From Vibrio pomeroyi (GTDB lineage: Bacteria > Pseudomonadota > Gammaproteobacteria > Enterobacterales > Vibrionaceae), in contig NZ_AP025507.1 in the NCBI RefSeq assembly GCF_024347595.1, forward strand, positions 1,426,001-1,490,000: a stretch of 64,000 nt of DNA. Direction: 5' to 3'. Position numbers and translations under genes: made by a program. The number at the start of each line of letters is the position of its first letter. Within the stretch, counting starts at the first letter, position 1. The notes beneath the pieces are model-generated. The model worked only from the letters and a program-made list of their open reading frames with translations, did no database searches and was not told the origin of the DNA. Shown here one piece after another: positions 33,640 to 43,317 of the stretch.

Positions 33640-35064
33640 ATGAAAGAAGTACAATTTCGAACGATAGACAAACTGTTTATTAAAATGTCTATCAACGATA
33701 AGTTTTGGGTCATTTTCTTGATCTTTTTCGCCGCAGTGGCGAGCCTAGCTGGACTCAACTACGTCAACAAAATGGAACAAATTGACGCAAGTGCAAAACA
33801 GCAAGTTGAGTATCAACTCAAAGGCATTTTATCAGCGTCTGATTCCCCTGCCTCTGTTCGTTCTGTTAGCCAACAAACTCGTTCTCAAGAAACCATCATT
33901 TCGAACAATGGCGCGGTTACCGCAACAGCTATTGGACAAGATGGGAATTACTATTCTCTTACCGTCTCAAACAACGATACACAAAACCAAAAGCAGCAAG
34001 CACTGTACACTTTATTAATCAGTCTTTTATGGTGTGTGCCTTTTGGTATTTTCTGCTACTGGGTAGCGACCTTCCTAGGTGGTGCTCTTTGGGTACTTTA
34101 CTCAACGACTCAAAAGATTGGTGATGGTGACTTAACTTCACGCCTTGGTTTCCACCCTGGCCGTGATGAATTTGGTACGATTGGTTGTGCACTTGACCGT
34201 TCAATGGACACGCTGAGTGAATTAGTCAATAACGTAAACCACAATGCCACGACGCTAAGTGAAACGTCAGCCTCTTTCGAAACAGAGATGAAGCGCAGCG
34301 AAACACAAATCATGAGCCAGAACGCTTCTTTAGACTCTGTTGCTACTGCTATGGACCAGATGACCGCATCTGCCAATGAAGTGTCTAATATCTCTGCTCG
34401 CTCAACAGAGCAAACAGAGCAAGACGCACAGCAGATCAACGACAGCCACGCGAAGGTTCAGCAAGCTATTTCAGAGATCACTACCCTTTCTTCTTTGATT
34501 GAGCAAACTTCCTCTTCAGTGACTAGCTTGAATGTAAACACTAGCCAAATTAACGAAGTGATTACCACAATAAATGCTATCTCAGAGCAAACAAACCTAC
34601 TTGCACTAAACGCAGCCATTGAAGCGGCTCGTGCAGGTGAGCAAGGTCGTGGTTTCGCAGTCGTTGCTGATGAAGTTCGAACGCTTGCGAGCCGAACTCA
34701 ATCCGCGACGGTAGAAATCCAAGCAATGATTGAACGCTTACAACAAGAAAGCCAAAACATTGCGAAGATCACCGAACAAACGGTCGATCAAGCACAAACC
34801 AGTAGCCAGCTGATTTCGAACATCGGTGACGACGTAAACTCTATTGCTGATTCAGCTCAAGCGCTAATGGATATGAGTATTCAAATTGCCACATCGGCCG
34901 ATGAGCAAAGTAACGTAGCAAACACCATTGCAGCAGAGCTGAACGATATCCGTAGTCAATCTGATGTGATTAAAGAAGTCGCTCAAAACTCGTCAAATGG
35001 CGTATCTAAGTTAACGGAAGCGTCAGTGTCACTATCACAAACTTTGTCTAGATATCGCACTTAA
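33640..35064 (+). CDS. Methyl-accepting chemotaxis protein
   Basis: A 474-residue chemoreceptor: TM1 at about residues 23-43 ([18 protein letters not shown]), a short periplasmic part of about 80 residues, TM2 at about residues 122-150, a HAMP region ([26 protein letters not shown]) and a long helical signalling domain whose tip reads [40 protein letters not shown]. That tip contacts CheA and CheW. The small periplasmic region has no recognised fold, so the ligand is unknown. The ATG used sits directly behind a hairpin; an ATG at codon 16 is a weaker alternative. Single gene with its own terminator. Confidence 0.9.
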   Translation: MKEVQFRTIDKLFIKMSINDKFWVIFLIFFAAVASLAGLNYVNKMEQIDASAKQQVEYQLKGILSASDSPASVRSVSQQTRSQETIISNNGAVTATAIGQDGNYYSLTVSNNDTQNQKQQALYTLLISLLWCVPFGIFCYWVATFLGGALWVLYSTTQKIGDGDLTSRLGFHPGRDEFGTIGCALDRSMDTLSELVNNVNHNATTLSETSASFETEMKRSETQIMSQNASLDSVATAMDQMTASANEVSNISARSTEQTEQDAQQINDSHAKVQQAISEITTLSSLIEQTSSSVTSLNVNTSQINEVITTINAISEQTNLLALNAAIEAARAGEQGRGFAVVADEVRTLASRTQSATVEIQAMIERLQQESQNIAKITEQTVDQAQTSSQLISNIGDDVNSIADSAQALMDMSIQIATSADEQSNVANTIAAELNDIRSQSDVIKEVAQNSSNGVSKLTEASVSLSQTLSRYRT

Positions 35065-35134
35065 GCGCAAGTGGTAACATTCAAAGCCGAGGTTAAAGTG
35101 GCATACAGTTAACGTGAATAGAAATCAAACTAAT

Positions 35135-35158
35135 AAGGACTCGTATGAGTCCTTTTTT
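35135..35158 (+). terminator. Intrinsic terminator of the chemoreceptor gene
   Basis: Stem AAGGACTC / GAGTCCTT with loop GTAT, followed by a T run. It lies about 70 bases after the stop. Confidence 0.88.
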
Positions 35159-35340
35159 ATTGGATGGTGTTAATAACATTACAAAAATCATGGTCACTAA
35201 CGATGAGATTATCATTACCATGAAGCAAGTCGCAAAGGAGAGATTAAGAAGTGTCAAAACTGTCTAATAATCGAGCTTAGGAGTAATCTACTTAAGCGGG
35301 TCTTATTTTCGCTTACCCTCTTGCTGCAGGTGGACACATA

Positions 35341-35556
35341 ATGAATAAAACAAAAGCACCAAACACCGACGACATCACATGCCCTTTATGCCAACACGAC
35401 GAATATCTGCTTTCAGAAAGTGGAGAGAAGTTTACTTGCGCATCATGCGGTTTCCACACCAAACAATTTAGTAAAGTAGTCAGCCTTCAATTAGGCACTA
35501 ACCCACCAAAGCTGCAGAGTTCGGTATACCACCACTTGAGCAGTGCTTGCCATTAA
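35341..35556 (+). CDS. Small zinc-ribbon protein
   Basis: 71 residues from ATG with AGGTGGA upstream. Two CxxC pairs (CPLC near residue 14, CASC near residue 33) form a likely zinc ribbon, as in small RNA-binding or assembly proteins. The C-terminal half has no motif. Its last 59 bases overlap, tail to tail, the 3' end of the HAD gene on the other strand. The family is not identified. Confidence 0.65.
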   Translation: MNKTKAPNTDDITCPLCQHDEYLLSESGEKFTCASCGFHTKQFSKVVSLQLGTNPPKLQSSVYHHLSSACH

Positions 35557-36223
35557 TCCAAACAGAAATTTCTTCCAAACTGTAGATATCCTGAGCCGCT
35601 AGCTCTGCTGAGTCGGCTTCTGGATCTACAAGTGATTCATCGATGCTTGGACGCAATCTGAATGACTGAATGCCTGCACGAACGCCCGCTTCTATTCCCT
35701 TCAAAGTATCATCCACATAGATGCACTCATTGGGTAAAAAGCCCATGTTCATTGCAGTGTACATAATTAGGTCTGGCTCTGGTTTCCAGCTGTTTGCATC
35801 AAACGCCGAAAACACTTTGCCTTTAAAGTCGTCGAGCATACCGGTCATCGCTAACGAGGATTCAACTCGAGATTTAGGCGCATTAGAAGCAATACAAAAC
35901 TCGATGTCTTCACCCTTGAGGAATTCAATCAGCTCTATCGCGCCATCCATCGGTTTTAAGTGGCGTTGGAACAAGGCTTCGAGTTCAGTGCGATATAGTG
36001 GCTCAAGTGTATCAATCGAAATAGACAGGCCTAAACGCTCTTGAGTATCCATTAAGATGTCAGCCAACTTACCACCTTGAAAATGTGCATAGCAGTCGTT
36101 CACGTTTAACTCAGCCCCAAAGCCAGCAAATACATTCACCAAGGCTTGGCAACACAGCTTCTCGCTATCGATAAGTGTCCCGTCACAATCGAAAATTACA
36201 CATTTAGTCTGTTCTAACCGCAT
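35498..36223 (-). CDS. HAD-superfamily hydrolase, subfamily IA (YieH-like)
   Basis: A 241-residue cytosolic phosphatase with HAD motifs: I DCDGTLIDSE (residues about 10-19), II IASNAPKSR, III around KPEPDLIMYT and IV YVDDTLKGIEAG. A cap insert after motif I places it in subfamily IA. Close named relatives are YieH (6-phosphogluconate phosphatase) and beta-phosphoglucomutase-like enzymes. The last about 19 residues, after ISVWINGKHC, overlap the zinc-ribbon gene and may be a recent C-terminal extension. Substrate unknown; single gene. Confidence 0.85.
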   Translation of the reverse strand: MRLEQTKCVIFDCDGTLIDSEKLCCQALVNVFAGFGAELNVNDCYAHFQGGKLADILMDTQERLGLSISIDTLEPLYRTELEALFQRHLKPMDGAIELIEFLKGEDIEFCIASNAPKSRVESSLAMTGMLDDFKGKVFSAFDANSWKPEPDLIMYTAMNMGFLPNECIYVDDTLKGIEAGVRAGIQSFRLRPSIDESLVDPEADSAELAAQDIYSLEEISVWINGKHCSSGGIPNSAALVG

Positions 36224-36512
36224 AGCTCTCTCACTCCCATTGAATCCAAGCTTTATCCTATAGGGTTATGAAAGTAGTCGGGATGATTAAGGTAACACTT
36301 TACCGAGACTTGCTTATTTCTCTTCGCGAAATATGCAGTAGATCACCTTATGCTTCAAGATAAGCAACAGTTTTCACCGAATTGGTCAGGAATGAGCAGC
36401 ACCAAATACTGCTTGGTTTACAAAAAATGCAAATGAACAGTTAAAAATATAAATTTACACGGGATAATTTCAATAAGGTTGAGAGCGGTGGTGCGTTAAG
36501 CAGTTTTAAAAG

Positions 36513-38336
36513 CTAATTAACAGCCAACTCTTCAATGGCTTTAGGTTCGCTCTTTGTAGTCGTGAGATTCTCTAAGTTTGAAGCCTCAAATGTGCCACTG
36601 TCAGGGTAAGTGTCGCGGATCGCGACGAATTCAGGTAAGTGTTTTAAAAGCAACTTGGTCAACCGAGGATCAAACTGATAACCGCACTCTCGCTCAAACA
36701 AGTCGACAACCATCTCTAACGACCATGGTTCTTTGTAGCAACGCGCACTGAGTAACGCATCAAACACATCCGCGACGGCGGTAATGCGCGCAAACAAGTG
36801 AATCTCCTCGCCCACCTTGCCATTCGGATAACCAGCGCCATCCCAACGTTCATGATGCTCATTGGCGATGATTGCAGCAAGGTTAGTAATGTCGCCTGCA
36901 CCACTTTTCAATAAGTTATAACCAGCAGTGGTGTGAAGTTTCATCACCTCCCACTCTTTTTCAGTTAACTTACCAGGCTTATCGAGAATAGATTCCGGCA
37001 CCGAGATCTTACCCACATCGTGCATTGGGCTGATGATCTCTATCATCTCGACTTCTCGGTGGCTCAAACCACTATGCTTCGCCAACAGTGCTGACAGCTT
37101 AGCAACGCGCTTAACATGGTTCCCTGTCTCTCCAGAGCGTGTTTCAATCGCTTCACCCAGCACATGAATCATGTCTTTTTGAACGTTCAGTGTTTGCTTC
37201 TGCAGAGCGAGGATGCGCTTGTTCTTCTTCGCCAACTCTTTCTTTTGACGCAAGGTAACAAACTGCATCAGGATAATCAGGCTTAATCCGGCAATGACCA
37301 TGGTCAAACCTAATAACAGTTGGAAGTTCTTGCGGATAAAAGAAGAAGGTTCATTAACGACAACCGATTCTTCTGGAAGTGTACTCTCACTGATGCCAAA
37401 TTTTGCCAAAGCTGAGTAGTTGAAGACAAAGCGAATATTGTCCCCCGGAACCAGCGGAGTATCGAAGTTCAGTGGTATGTACTTATCTAACGCATCAACT
37501 GCCTCTTCACCCATACTCTGTGAGTGATTGACATAACCGCCAAACACATCGCCTAGGATATTAAACTGCCAAAGCGCAAACACAGGCGCGGCGCTTGATG
37601 CTGATAAAGTTTCGGCCACTTCTTTATAAGAGTGATAAACACCTTGAGTCAGCTCAGTGTTGTAGTGACTGAGTAACACGGCATCATCAGCGGAGATCGT
37701 TTGTAAAAACTGGCTCGCTTGCTCAAGCGTTTGATTACTGACTTCGACCAGATTGATATCTGGAAAGTCCGCCATCACTTTATAGACTTCTTTTCGAATC
37801 AGTTGAGACGTGACACTGTAATCATTTACAAAGTATAAGTTCTTGATGTTTGGTCTTAGCTGAGAAATCAGTTCAATATTAATATCGATGTGGTCATTCT
37901 CGTAAAGCACGGTTGCTCTATCAGTCACGGCATACATGTCAGTGCTAATGTCGTTGATACCCGCCGCAACAACGGGTGTAGAGCGATCAATCAATGTGCT
38001 CAGCGATTCTAAGAAATTGGCGGCGTTATCATCGGTTGCAATTACACCATCAAATTCATAACCAGCGTATTTGGCTTGTAAGTAGTTGGCGAGAGATTTG
38101 TAGTATTCAGGGCTATGGATACGCTTGGTATCTAGATACTCGATTGAGAGCTTTACTTCAGATTGAGAATGTTCGAACGCGCTGTCGATGCCCTTTTGGA
38201 AATCCGCGGTCCATTGATAGGAAGGTTCGTAGGAGTGTAAAACTAGGATTTGTTTGATATCCCAGTCGTTAGCATAAATCGCAGGAGAAAAAGCGCTAAC
38301 ACACAATACAGCGATTGAGATCAATAGCTTGTACAT
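36513..38336 (-). CDS. HD-GYP cyclic-di-GMP phosphodiesterase with periplasmic sensor
   Basis: 607 residues. Signal peptide (MYKLLISIAVLCVSAFSPAIYA), then a periplasmic domain of about 300 residues like ABC substrate-binding proteins (VLHSYEPSYQWTADFQKGIDSAF, DGVIATDDNAANFL), one transmembrane segment at about residues 336-357, a short coiled coil and an HD-GYP domain. The HD pair (SPMHDVGKIS), HHERWDGAGYP and the downstream AVADVFDALLS are intact, so hydrolysis of c-di-GMP is likely. The fused binding protein suggests control by a periplasmic small molecule. Single gene, with ATG behind AAAGGG. Confidence 0.9.
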   Translation of the reverse strand: MYKLLISIAVLCVSAFSPAIYANDWDIKQILVLHSYEPSYQWTADFQKGIDSAFEHSQSEVKLSIEYLDTKRIHSPEYYKSLANYLQAKYAGYEFDGVIATDDNAANFLESLSTLIDRSTPVVAAGINDISTDMYAVTDRATVLYENDHIDINIELISQLRPNIKNLYFVNDYSVTSQLIRKEVYKVMADFPDINLVEVSNQTLEQASQFLQTISADDAVLLSHYNTELTQGVYHSYKEVAETLSASSAAPVFALWQFNILGDVFGGYVNHSQSMGEEAVDALDKYIPLNFDTPLVPGDNIRFVFNYSALAKFGISESTLPEESVVVNEPSSFIRKNFQLLLGLTMVIAGLSLIILMQFVTLRQKKELAKKNKRILALQKQTLNVQKDMIHVLGEAIETRSGETGNHVKRVAKLSALLAKHSGLSHREVEMIEIISPMHDVGKISVPESILDKPGKLTEKEWEVMKLHTTAGYNLLKSGAGDITNLAAIIANEHHERWDGAGYPNGKVGEEIHLFARITAVADVFDALLSARCYKEPWSLEMVVDLFERECGYQFDPRLTKLLLKHLPEFVAIRDTYPDSGTFEASNLENLTTTKSEPKAIEELAVN

Positions 38337-38395
38337 ACCGAACCCTTTTTAAAAGACGGTGTATTGTACTCAGATTAACGCTTTCTCAAAGATCT

Positions 38396-38890
38396 TTAGT
38401 TCTCGAACCATACTTTATGGGTAGAAACTTGATCTTGTGCCCAAAAATTATGTAACTGTTTAGCAAAGCCGACAATATTTTGATCGTCTTGGTTAACAAC
38501 ATCCGATATCAATAGCTCTTCATCCGTTGCTGTCACTACCGCGCTTGCGACAACATCGCCGTTTTTTGTACCGACATAAAGCTCATGCTCATCCGATAAC
38601 ATAATCTGGCTTAAGAACTCCAAGATATTCGCCCTTTCAGCTTCATCTTGATAAGCACTTGCTTGGTTTAATGAGAAAAGTACGGTCAGCTTATGGAAAT
38701 CGACTTTATGCAGTTCGTCAATTTGAGTGGGAGCTTGGTCTTGCGGGAGAAGTTGGTAAGTCTTTTGGGAAAGTTGTTTTTTATAGATATCTAAACCGAG
38801 AAGGCTCTCTTTTGCGGGGTAAGCAATATCGAGGTGGCTAAATAGCCATTGGTTTTTATTATGTGCAATTTCAGGTATTTCGTTATTCAT
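38396..38890 (-). CDS. Hypothetical protein, unknown family
   Basis: 164 residues from ATG 38890; the longer frame to 38920 begins with TTG and overlaps the lipoprotein gene. The C-terminal third (HELYVGTKNGDVVASAVVTATDEELLISDVVN) has a strand pattern a little like GNAT acetyltransferases, but no acetyl-CoA motif is visible, so I do not assign that. No signal or membrane segment. It follows the small lipoprotein gene by 17 bases and is probably in one operon with it. Confidence 0.65.
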   Translation of the reverse strand: MNNEIPEIAHNKNQWLFSHLDIAYPAKESLLGLDIYKKQLSQKTYQLLPQDQAPTQIDELHKVDFHKLTVLFSLNQASAYQDEAERANILEFLSQIMLSDEHELYVGTKNGDVVASAVVTATDEELLISDVVNQDDQNIVGFAKQLHNFWAQDQVSTHKVWFEN

Positions 38891-38907
38891 TCTTTTAGTA
38901 CCTACGG

Positions 38908-39033
38908 TTAGTATCCCCAAATATCACAGTTATTTGGAAGACATATGGTCGGCTGAGGTGCCGAGCTACAAGCAGAGAGCATACAGAGCATGACCAAGGC
39001 CAACAAGTACTTTAAATGCTTCATATTTTTCAT
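38908..39033 (-). CDS. Predicted small lipoprotein, 41 residues
   Basis: ATG at 39033 (or the in-frame ATG at 39024) opens a 41-codon frame. The N-terminus is KNMKHLKYLLALVMLC, then lipobox LSAC, leaving a mature lipopeptide of about 20 residues with two more cysteines (ICLPNNCDIWGY). The basic start, hydrophobic core and lipobox are complete, which is rarely seen by chance. The next gene (38890 down) begins 17 bases after its stop. It is divergent from creA. I do not recognise the family; it could be a lysis-type or envelope-stress lipopeptide. Confidence 0.65.
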   Translation of the reverse strand: MKNMKHLKYLLALVMLCMLSACSSAPQPTICLPNNCDIWGY

Positions 39034-39138
39034 TATCCAACAACATCCTTTAAGAACTTAACGAAAAGCTCTACACTCGTATTCATGCTTTCAATATCCT
39101 TATAGTAAACAGAACTATATAAATAAAAAGGACTTCTT

Positions 39139-39618
39139 ATGAAAAAAGCCTTAATAGCAGCAGGTATCATCACAATGTTAGCTGGCTGTTCGGACAACGA
39201 GGTTGGTGACGTCTCTCTGGGTTTCTTCACAATGAAGGACATCAAAATGTCTTCTCTTGATGACGATAAGATTGCAGGTGTGACTTGTCATATCGCATCC
39301 ATCGAAGCGAACCTTAGCCTTTCTGATCCAAGCGATAGCTCTATCTCTTGTCGTCAAACTGGCGAAATCACACCAGAAATGATTGCTACGATCGATAAAA
39401 GCAAGTCAGGTGAAGTGGTATTCAAGAAATCGAAAAGTATCTTCTTCAAGACAATGAAGGTTCGCCGTATCTATGATGCAGAGAATCAATCACTGCTTTA
39501 CTTGTCTTACACCACTAAAGAAACAGAAGGCAGCTTCAAACATAGCCTTTCAACTGTTCCACTATGGGGTACAGAGGCTTACGTTGATCCAGCGACGTTA
39601 GTCCAACCAACCGAGTAG
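39139..39618 (+). CDS. creA: CreA family protein
   Basis: 159 residues with an N-terminal signal resembling a lipoprotein signal (MKKALIAAGIITMLAGC). The mature part has the CreA pattern: VSLGFFTMKDIKMSSLDDDKIAGVTCHIA, then SISCRQTGEI and VVFKKSKSIFFKTMKVRRIYD. CreA is conserved in proteobacteria and its function is unknown despite the historic catabolite-regulation name. Two cysteines in TCH and SCRQ may pair in the periplasm. Single gene, divergent from the small lipoprotein gene and upstream of gsk. Confidence 0.85.
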   Translation: MKKALIAAGIITMLAGCSDNEVGDVSLGFFTMKDIKMSSLDDDKIAGVTCHIASIEANLSLSDPSDSSISCRQTGEITPEMIATIDKSKSGEVVFKKSKSIFFKTMKVRRIYDAENQSLLYLSYTTKETEGSFKHSLSTVPLWGTEAYVDPATLVQPTE

Positions 39619-39747
39619 TTTCAAACGGATAGTTAGTCGAATCATCTGTACAGACATTGTGCAGGTGATTCAAAATGTAATAAAAATGAAAGAAACAGAA
39701 ACAAAATGTGATATCATGCGGCAAAATTTTTTCACTGTATTTTTCAT

Positions 39748-41052
39748 ATGAAGTTTCCTGGACAGCGTAAATCTAAGCACTACTTTCCAACTCACGCACG
39801 TGATCCGTTGGTCAACCAAATTCAACAAACACCTAAGCTTCACCGCGCAACGATTGTCGGTGTGGGTCAGACTATTGTTGATATCGAAGCCCGTGTTGAC
39901 AGCGCGTTCCTAGAAAAATACGAGCTAAGTAAAGGTCACTCGCTTGTATTGGAAGAAAGTAAAGCAGATGCGTTGTATGAAGAGCTAGTTGAGCGCGGTT
40001 TGATCACGCATCAATACCCTGGCGACACTATCGGTAACACACTGCACAACTATTCCGTACTTGCAGACAGCAAATCTGTACTGCTTGGCGTTATGTCTAA
40101 GAAAATTGAAGTAGGCTCGTTCGGTTACCGTTACCTTTGCCGCACTTCTTCTCGTATGAACTTAAACCACCTACAAACTGTTGATGGTCCAATTGGTCGT
40201 TGTTACACGCTGATTACCGAAGATGGCGAGCGTACGTTTGCGATCAACGAAGGACACATGAACCAACTTCTTCCTGAAAGCATTCCTGAAAAGATTTTCG
40301 AGAAAGCATCTGCGCTAGTTGTATCTTCATACCTAATGCGTGGCAAGCCTGAAGATCCAATGCCAAAAGCGGTACAAAAAGCGATTGAATACGCGAAAGC
40401 GCACAATGTGCCTGTTGTACTGACGCTTGGTACTAAGTATGTGATCGAAGGTAACGCTGAATGGTGGCAAGAATACCTGAAAGAAAACGTAACCATCGTT
40501 GCGATGAACGAAGACGAAGGTGAAGCACTAACGGGTGAGAAAGATCCATTACTAGCAGCGAACAAAGCGCTTGAGTGGGTTGACCTAGTACTATGTACTG
40601 CAGGTCCAATTGGCCTTTACATGGCAGGCTACACAGACGAGCTAGCGAAGCGTGAAACAACGCTGCCGCTATTGCCGGGTAATATCCCAGAATTCAACAA
40701 GTATGAGTTCAGCCGCGCCATGCGCAAGCAAGACTGTCAAAACCCAGTGAAAGTGTACTCTCACATTGGCCCTTACCTAGGTGGTCCACTTGAGATTAAG
40801 AACACCAACGGTGCTGGCGATGGCGCGCTATCTGCTTTACTGCACGACATGGCAGCGAACAGCTACCACCACGTGAACGTACCGAACTCAGAGAAGCACG
40901 AACACGCTTGCTTAACGTACTCGTCACTGTCTCAAATTTGTAAGTACGCAAACCGCGTAAGCTACGAAGTACTGACTCAGCACTCTCCTCGCCTTTCTCG
41001 TGCACTGCCAGAACGCGAAGATAGCTTAGAAGAAACATACTGGGATCGTTAA
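39748..41052 (+). CDS. gsk: Inosine-guanosine kinase
   Basis: A 434-residue PfkB/ribokinase-family sugar-nucleoside kinase that phosphorylates guanosine and inosine to GMP and IMP in purine salvage. PfkB marks: VGVGQTIVDIEARV near the N-terminus and NTNGAGDGALSALLHD (about residues 352-367) with the catalytic Asp. The opening KFPGQRKSKHYFP and the length match E. coli Gsk closely. It has no strong ribosome site. It lies just upstream of fhs but has its own terminator, and only fhs carries a PurR box. Confidence 0.93.
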   Translation: MKFPGQRKSKHYFPTHARDPLVNQIQQTPKLHRATIVGVGQTIVDIEARVDSAFLEKYELSKGHSLVLEESKADALYEELVERGLITHQYPGDTIGNTLHNYSVLADSKSVLLGVMSKKIEVGSFGYRYLCRTSSRMNLNHLQTVDGPIGRCYTLITEDGERTFAINEGHMNQLLPESIPEKIFEKASALVVSSYLMRGKPEDPMPKAVQKAIEYAKAHNVPVVLTLGTKYVIEGNAEWWQEYLKENVTIVAMNEDEGEALTGEKDPLLAANKALEWVDLVLCTAGPIGLYMAGYTDELAKRETTLPLLPGNIPEFNKYEFSRAMRKQDCQNPVKVYSHIGPYLGGPLEIKNTNGAGDGALSALLHDMAANSYHHVNVPNSEKHEHACLTYSSLSQICKYANRVSYEVLTQHSPRLSRALPEREDSLEETYWDR

Positions 41053-41090
41053 TCTTTTAGACGACGTCTAAGTCGAATTACGAATCCTTG

Positions 41091-41116
41091 AAGGGCTGCT
41101 ATATGCAGCCCTTTTT
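41091..41116 (+). terminator. Intrinsic terminator of gsk
   Basis: Stem AAGGGCTGC / GCAGCCCTT with a 5-nt loop and a T run, about 40 bases after the gsk stop. Confidence 0.9.
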
Positions 41117-41275
41117 GTATCAAACAACAATGCAATCACAATCTCAGGTAATCGAATCAAATATTTTGCCCGTTTAAGATTTGATCTCGCGCAATGACTC
41201 TTTAGATCTGTTATCTTCCAGCACATAATTCGTGTGGTTTGCCTTTACTTGGCAAATTTATGCAGTAGTATCGCC

Positions 41276-41291
41276 ACGCAAACGTTTACGT
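41276..41291 (+). promoter_or_regulatory. PurR operator upstream of fhs
   Basis: ACGCAAACGTTTACGT matches the PurR consensus ACGCAAACGTTTTCGT at 15 of 16 positions and lies 32 bases before the fhs start. It makes fhs a probable PurR target, linking 10-formyl-THF supply to purine need. Confidence 0.85.
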
Positions 41292-41323
41292 ACCACCTTT
41301 CGGTTCTGATATAAGGATCAAAT

Positions 41324-43072
41324 ATGCTGTCTGATATTGATATTTGTCGCTCTACTCCCCTTAAAAACATCAGTGAGGTTGCCAAACAAGCTGGCCTGCA
41401 ACACGACGAACACCAGCCATTAGGCGAATTCAAATCTAAAGTGTCTCTCACATCACTTGAACGCCTCGCTAACCAACAAGATGGTAAATTGGTCGTAGTC
41501 ACGGCGATTACACCCACGCCACTTGGTGAAGGCAAAACAGTGACCACCATTGGGCTCGCTCAAGGTCTTGCCAAAATTAACCAATCAGCGATGGCGTGTA
41601 TTCGTCAGCCTTCAATGGGCCCTGTATTTGGCGTTAAAGGTGGCGCAGCTGGCGGTGGCTACTCTCAAGTCGCTCCTATGGATCAATTGAACCTGCACCT
41701 AACTGGCGACATTCATGCCGTAACAGCCGCTCATAACCTGGCGTCTGCAGCGATTGATGCACGTTTGTATCATGAACAACGTGAAGGCTTAGAGGCATTT
41801 GAAGCGCGTTCTGGCTTAAAAGCCTTGGATATTGACCCAAGCAGAATCGTTTGGCGACGTGTACTCGACCACAATGACCGCGCACTACGCATGATCACTG
41901 TAGGCAAGAATGAAGCGAACAAAACAATTAATGGCTTTGAACGCGAAGACGGATTTGATATCTCAGCCGCCTCAGAGCTGATGGCAATTCTTGCACTGGC
42001 TGACGACTTGCAAGACTTACGTAAACGCATTGGCCGTGTTGTGCTCGCCTATAATCATCAAGGCTTGCCACTAACCGCGGATGACTTCGGCGTTGCCGGA
42101 GCGATGACCGTCACAATGAAAGACTCTATTGAGCCAACGTTAATGCAAACCCTTGAAGGTGTTCCGACACTTATTCACGCAGGGCCATTTGCGAACATTG
42201 CACACGGTAATTCTTCAATTATTGCCGACAAGATTGCCTTAAAACTGAGTGATTTTGTGGTGACCGAAGGTGGTTTCGGCTCAGACATGGGTTTCGAGAA
42301 AGCGTGTAACATCAAGGTTAAGGCATCCAACAAGAAGCCTGACTGTGCCGTTGTTGTGGCGACACTGCGCGGATTAAAAGCGAACTCAGGTTTATACGAT
42401 TTAAGACCGGGCACCCCACTACCAGACTCTATCTTTAGTGATGACAAAGATGCACTCGTTGCCGGTTTTGAGAACCTCAAATGGCACATCAACAACGTTA
42501 AGCAATACCAAGTACCAACCGTCGTTGCTATCAACCGATTCCCACAAGATTCAGACCAAGAACTTGACGCATTAAAACAGATGATCGCCGCTTTCGATTC
42601 AAGCGTGAGCGTTGAAGTCAGTGAAGCGTTTGGTCAAGGTGGCGAAGGCGCGATTAAGTTAGCGAATGCAGTAGTAAAAGCTTGCCAAGTTGAAAGTGAA
42701 TTTAAGCCTTTGTATCAATCAGAGCAAAGCTTAGAAGAAAAGCTGATGGCGGTCGCTGAAGTCGGTTATGGCGCAGCGAGCATCTCACTGTCACCTCTAG
42801 CAAAAAAACAACTCGCTGAATTCAAACTACATGGTTACTCCAATCTATCCGTGTGTTTAGCAAAAACGCCTTTATCTATCTCAACTGAAGCATATATAAA
42901 AGGTGCTCCAACACAGTTTGACGTTCCGGTTAGAGAATTAAAACTGTGTGCAGGTGCAGGTTTTATTTACGCTTTATGCGGCAATGTCATGACTATGCCG
43001 GGCTTACCTGATAAACCTGCGTTTATGTCATTAGACATCGATGACAAAGGGAATATCATCGGGTTAAGTTAA
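41324..43072 (+). CDS. fhs: Formate-tetrahydrofolate ligase
   Basis: A 582-residue cytosolic enzyme that makes 10-formyl-tetrahydrofolate from formate, THF and ATP. The N-terminal P-loop TPLGEGKT (about residues 64-71) and the blocks [19 protein letters not shown], THAxxLA-type folate contacts, TVxALKxHGG-like [11 protein letters not shown] and VxINRFPxDT ([11 protein letters not shown]) are all present in variants typical of bacterial Fhs; length is slightly above the usual 556. AAGGA precedes the ATG. A PurR box lies just upstream. Together with glyA and gcv at 50-57 kb it feeds the one-carbon pool. Confidence 0.95.
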   Translation: MLSDIDICRSTPLKNISEVAKQAGLQHDEHQPLGEFKSKVSLTSLERLANQQDGKLVVVTAITPTPLGEGKTVTTIGLAQGLAKINQSAMACIRQPSMGPVFGVKGGAAGGGYSQVAPMDQLNLHLTGDIHAVTAAHNLASAAIDARLYHEQREGLEAFEARSGLKALDIDPSRIVWRRVLDHNDRALRMITVGKNEANKTINGFEREDGFDISAASELMAILALADDLQDLRKRIGRVVLAYNHQGLPLTADDFGVAGAMTVTMKDSIEPTLMQTLEGVPTLIHAGPFANIAHGNSSIIADKIALKLSDFVVTEGGFGSDMGFEKACNIKVKASNKKPDCAVVVATLRGLKANSGLYDLRPGTPLPDSIFSDDKDALVAGFENLKWHINNVKQYQVPTVVAINRFPQDSDQELDALKQMIAAFDSSVSVEVSEAFGQGGEGAIKLANAVVKACQVESEFKPLYQSEQSLEEKLMAVAEVGYGAASISLSPLAKKQLAEFKLHGYSNLSVCLAKTPLSISTEAYIKGAPTQFDVPVRELKLCAGAGFIYALCGNVMTMPGLPDKPAFMSLDIDDKGNIIGLS

Positions 43073-43317
43073 TGATTACAAGCCTTTAGCCATAATTCAT
43101 CACTCGCCTACTTATGACATAACGAAAAACACTGGCATGAGTAGGCATTATTTTGGTGGTAATTCTTAGTTATCCAGATGCTCAATTAGCAAGCTTAATT
43201 GCAAAAAGTTGCAGTAAAACCTTAATAATATGCAAATCTTGTTTTAAGTTCTGGGTGAAGATCACATTAAAAACCCTATAAAATATATAGTATTGCGCTG
43301 ATTCTTTGAGGACAGTG

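Noticed and set aside
39033..39245. 70-codon frame on minus over the start of creA
   Set aside because: It overlaps the CreA signal sequence on the other strand and has no ribosome site; the small lipoprotein frame next to it is better.
41057..41071. Palindrome TTAGACG-A-CGTCTAA after gsk as a MetJ site
   Set aside because: It resembles MetJ boxes only in part, lies between the gsk stop and terminator, and no methionine gene is near.
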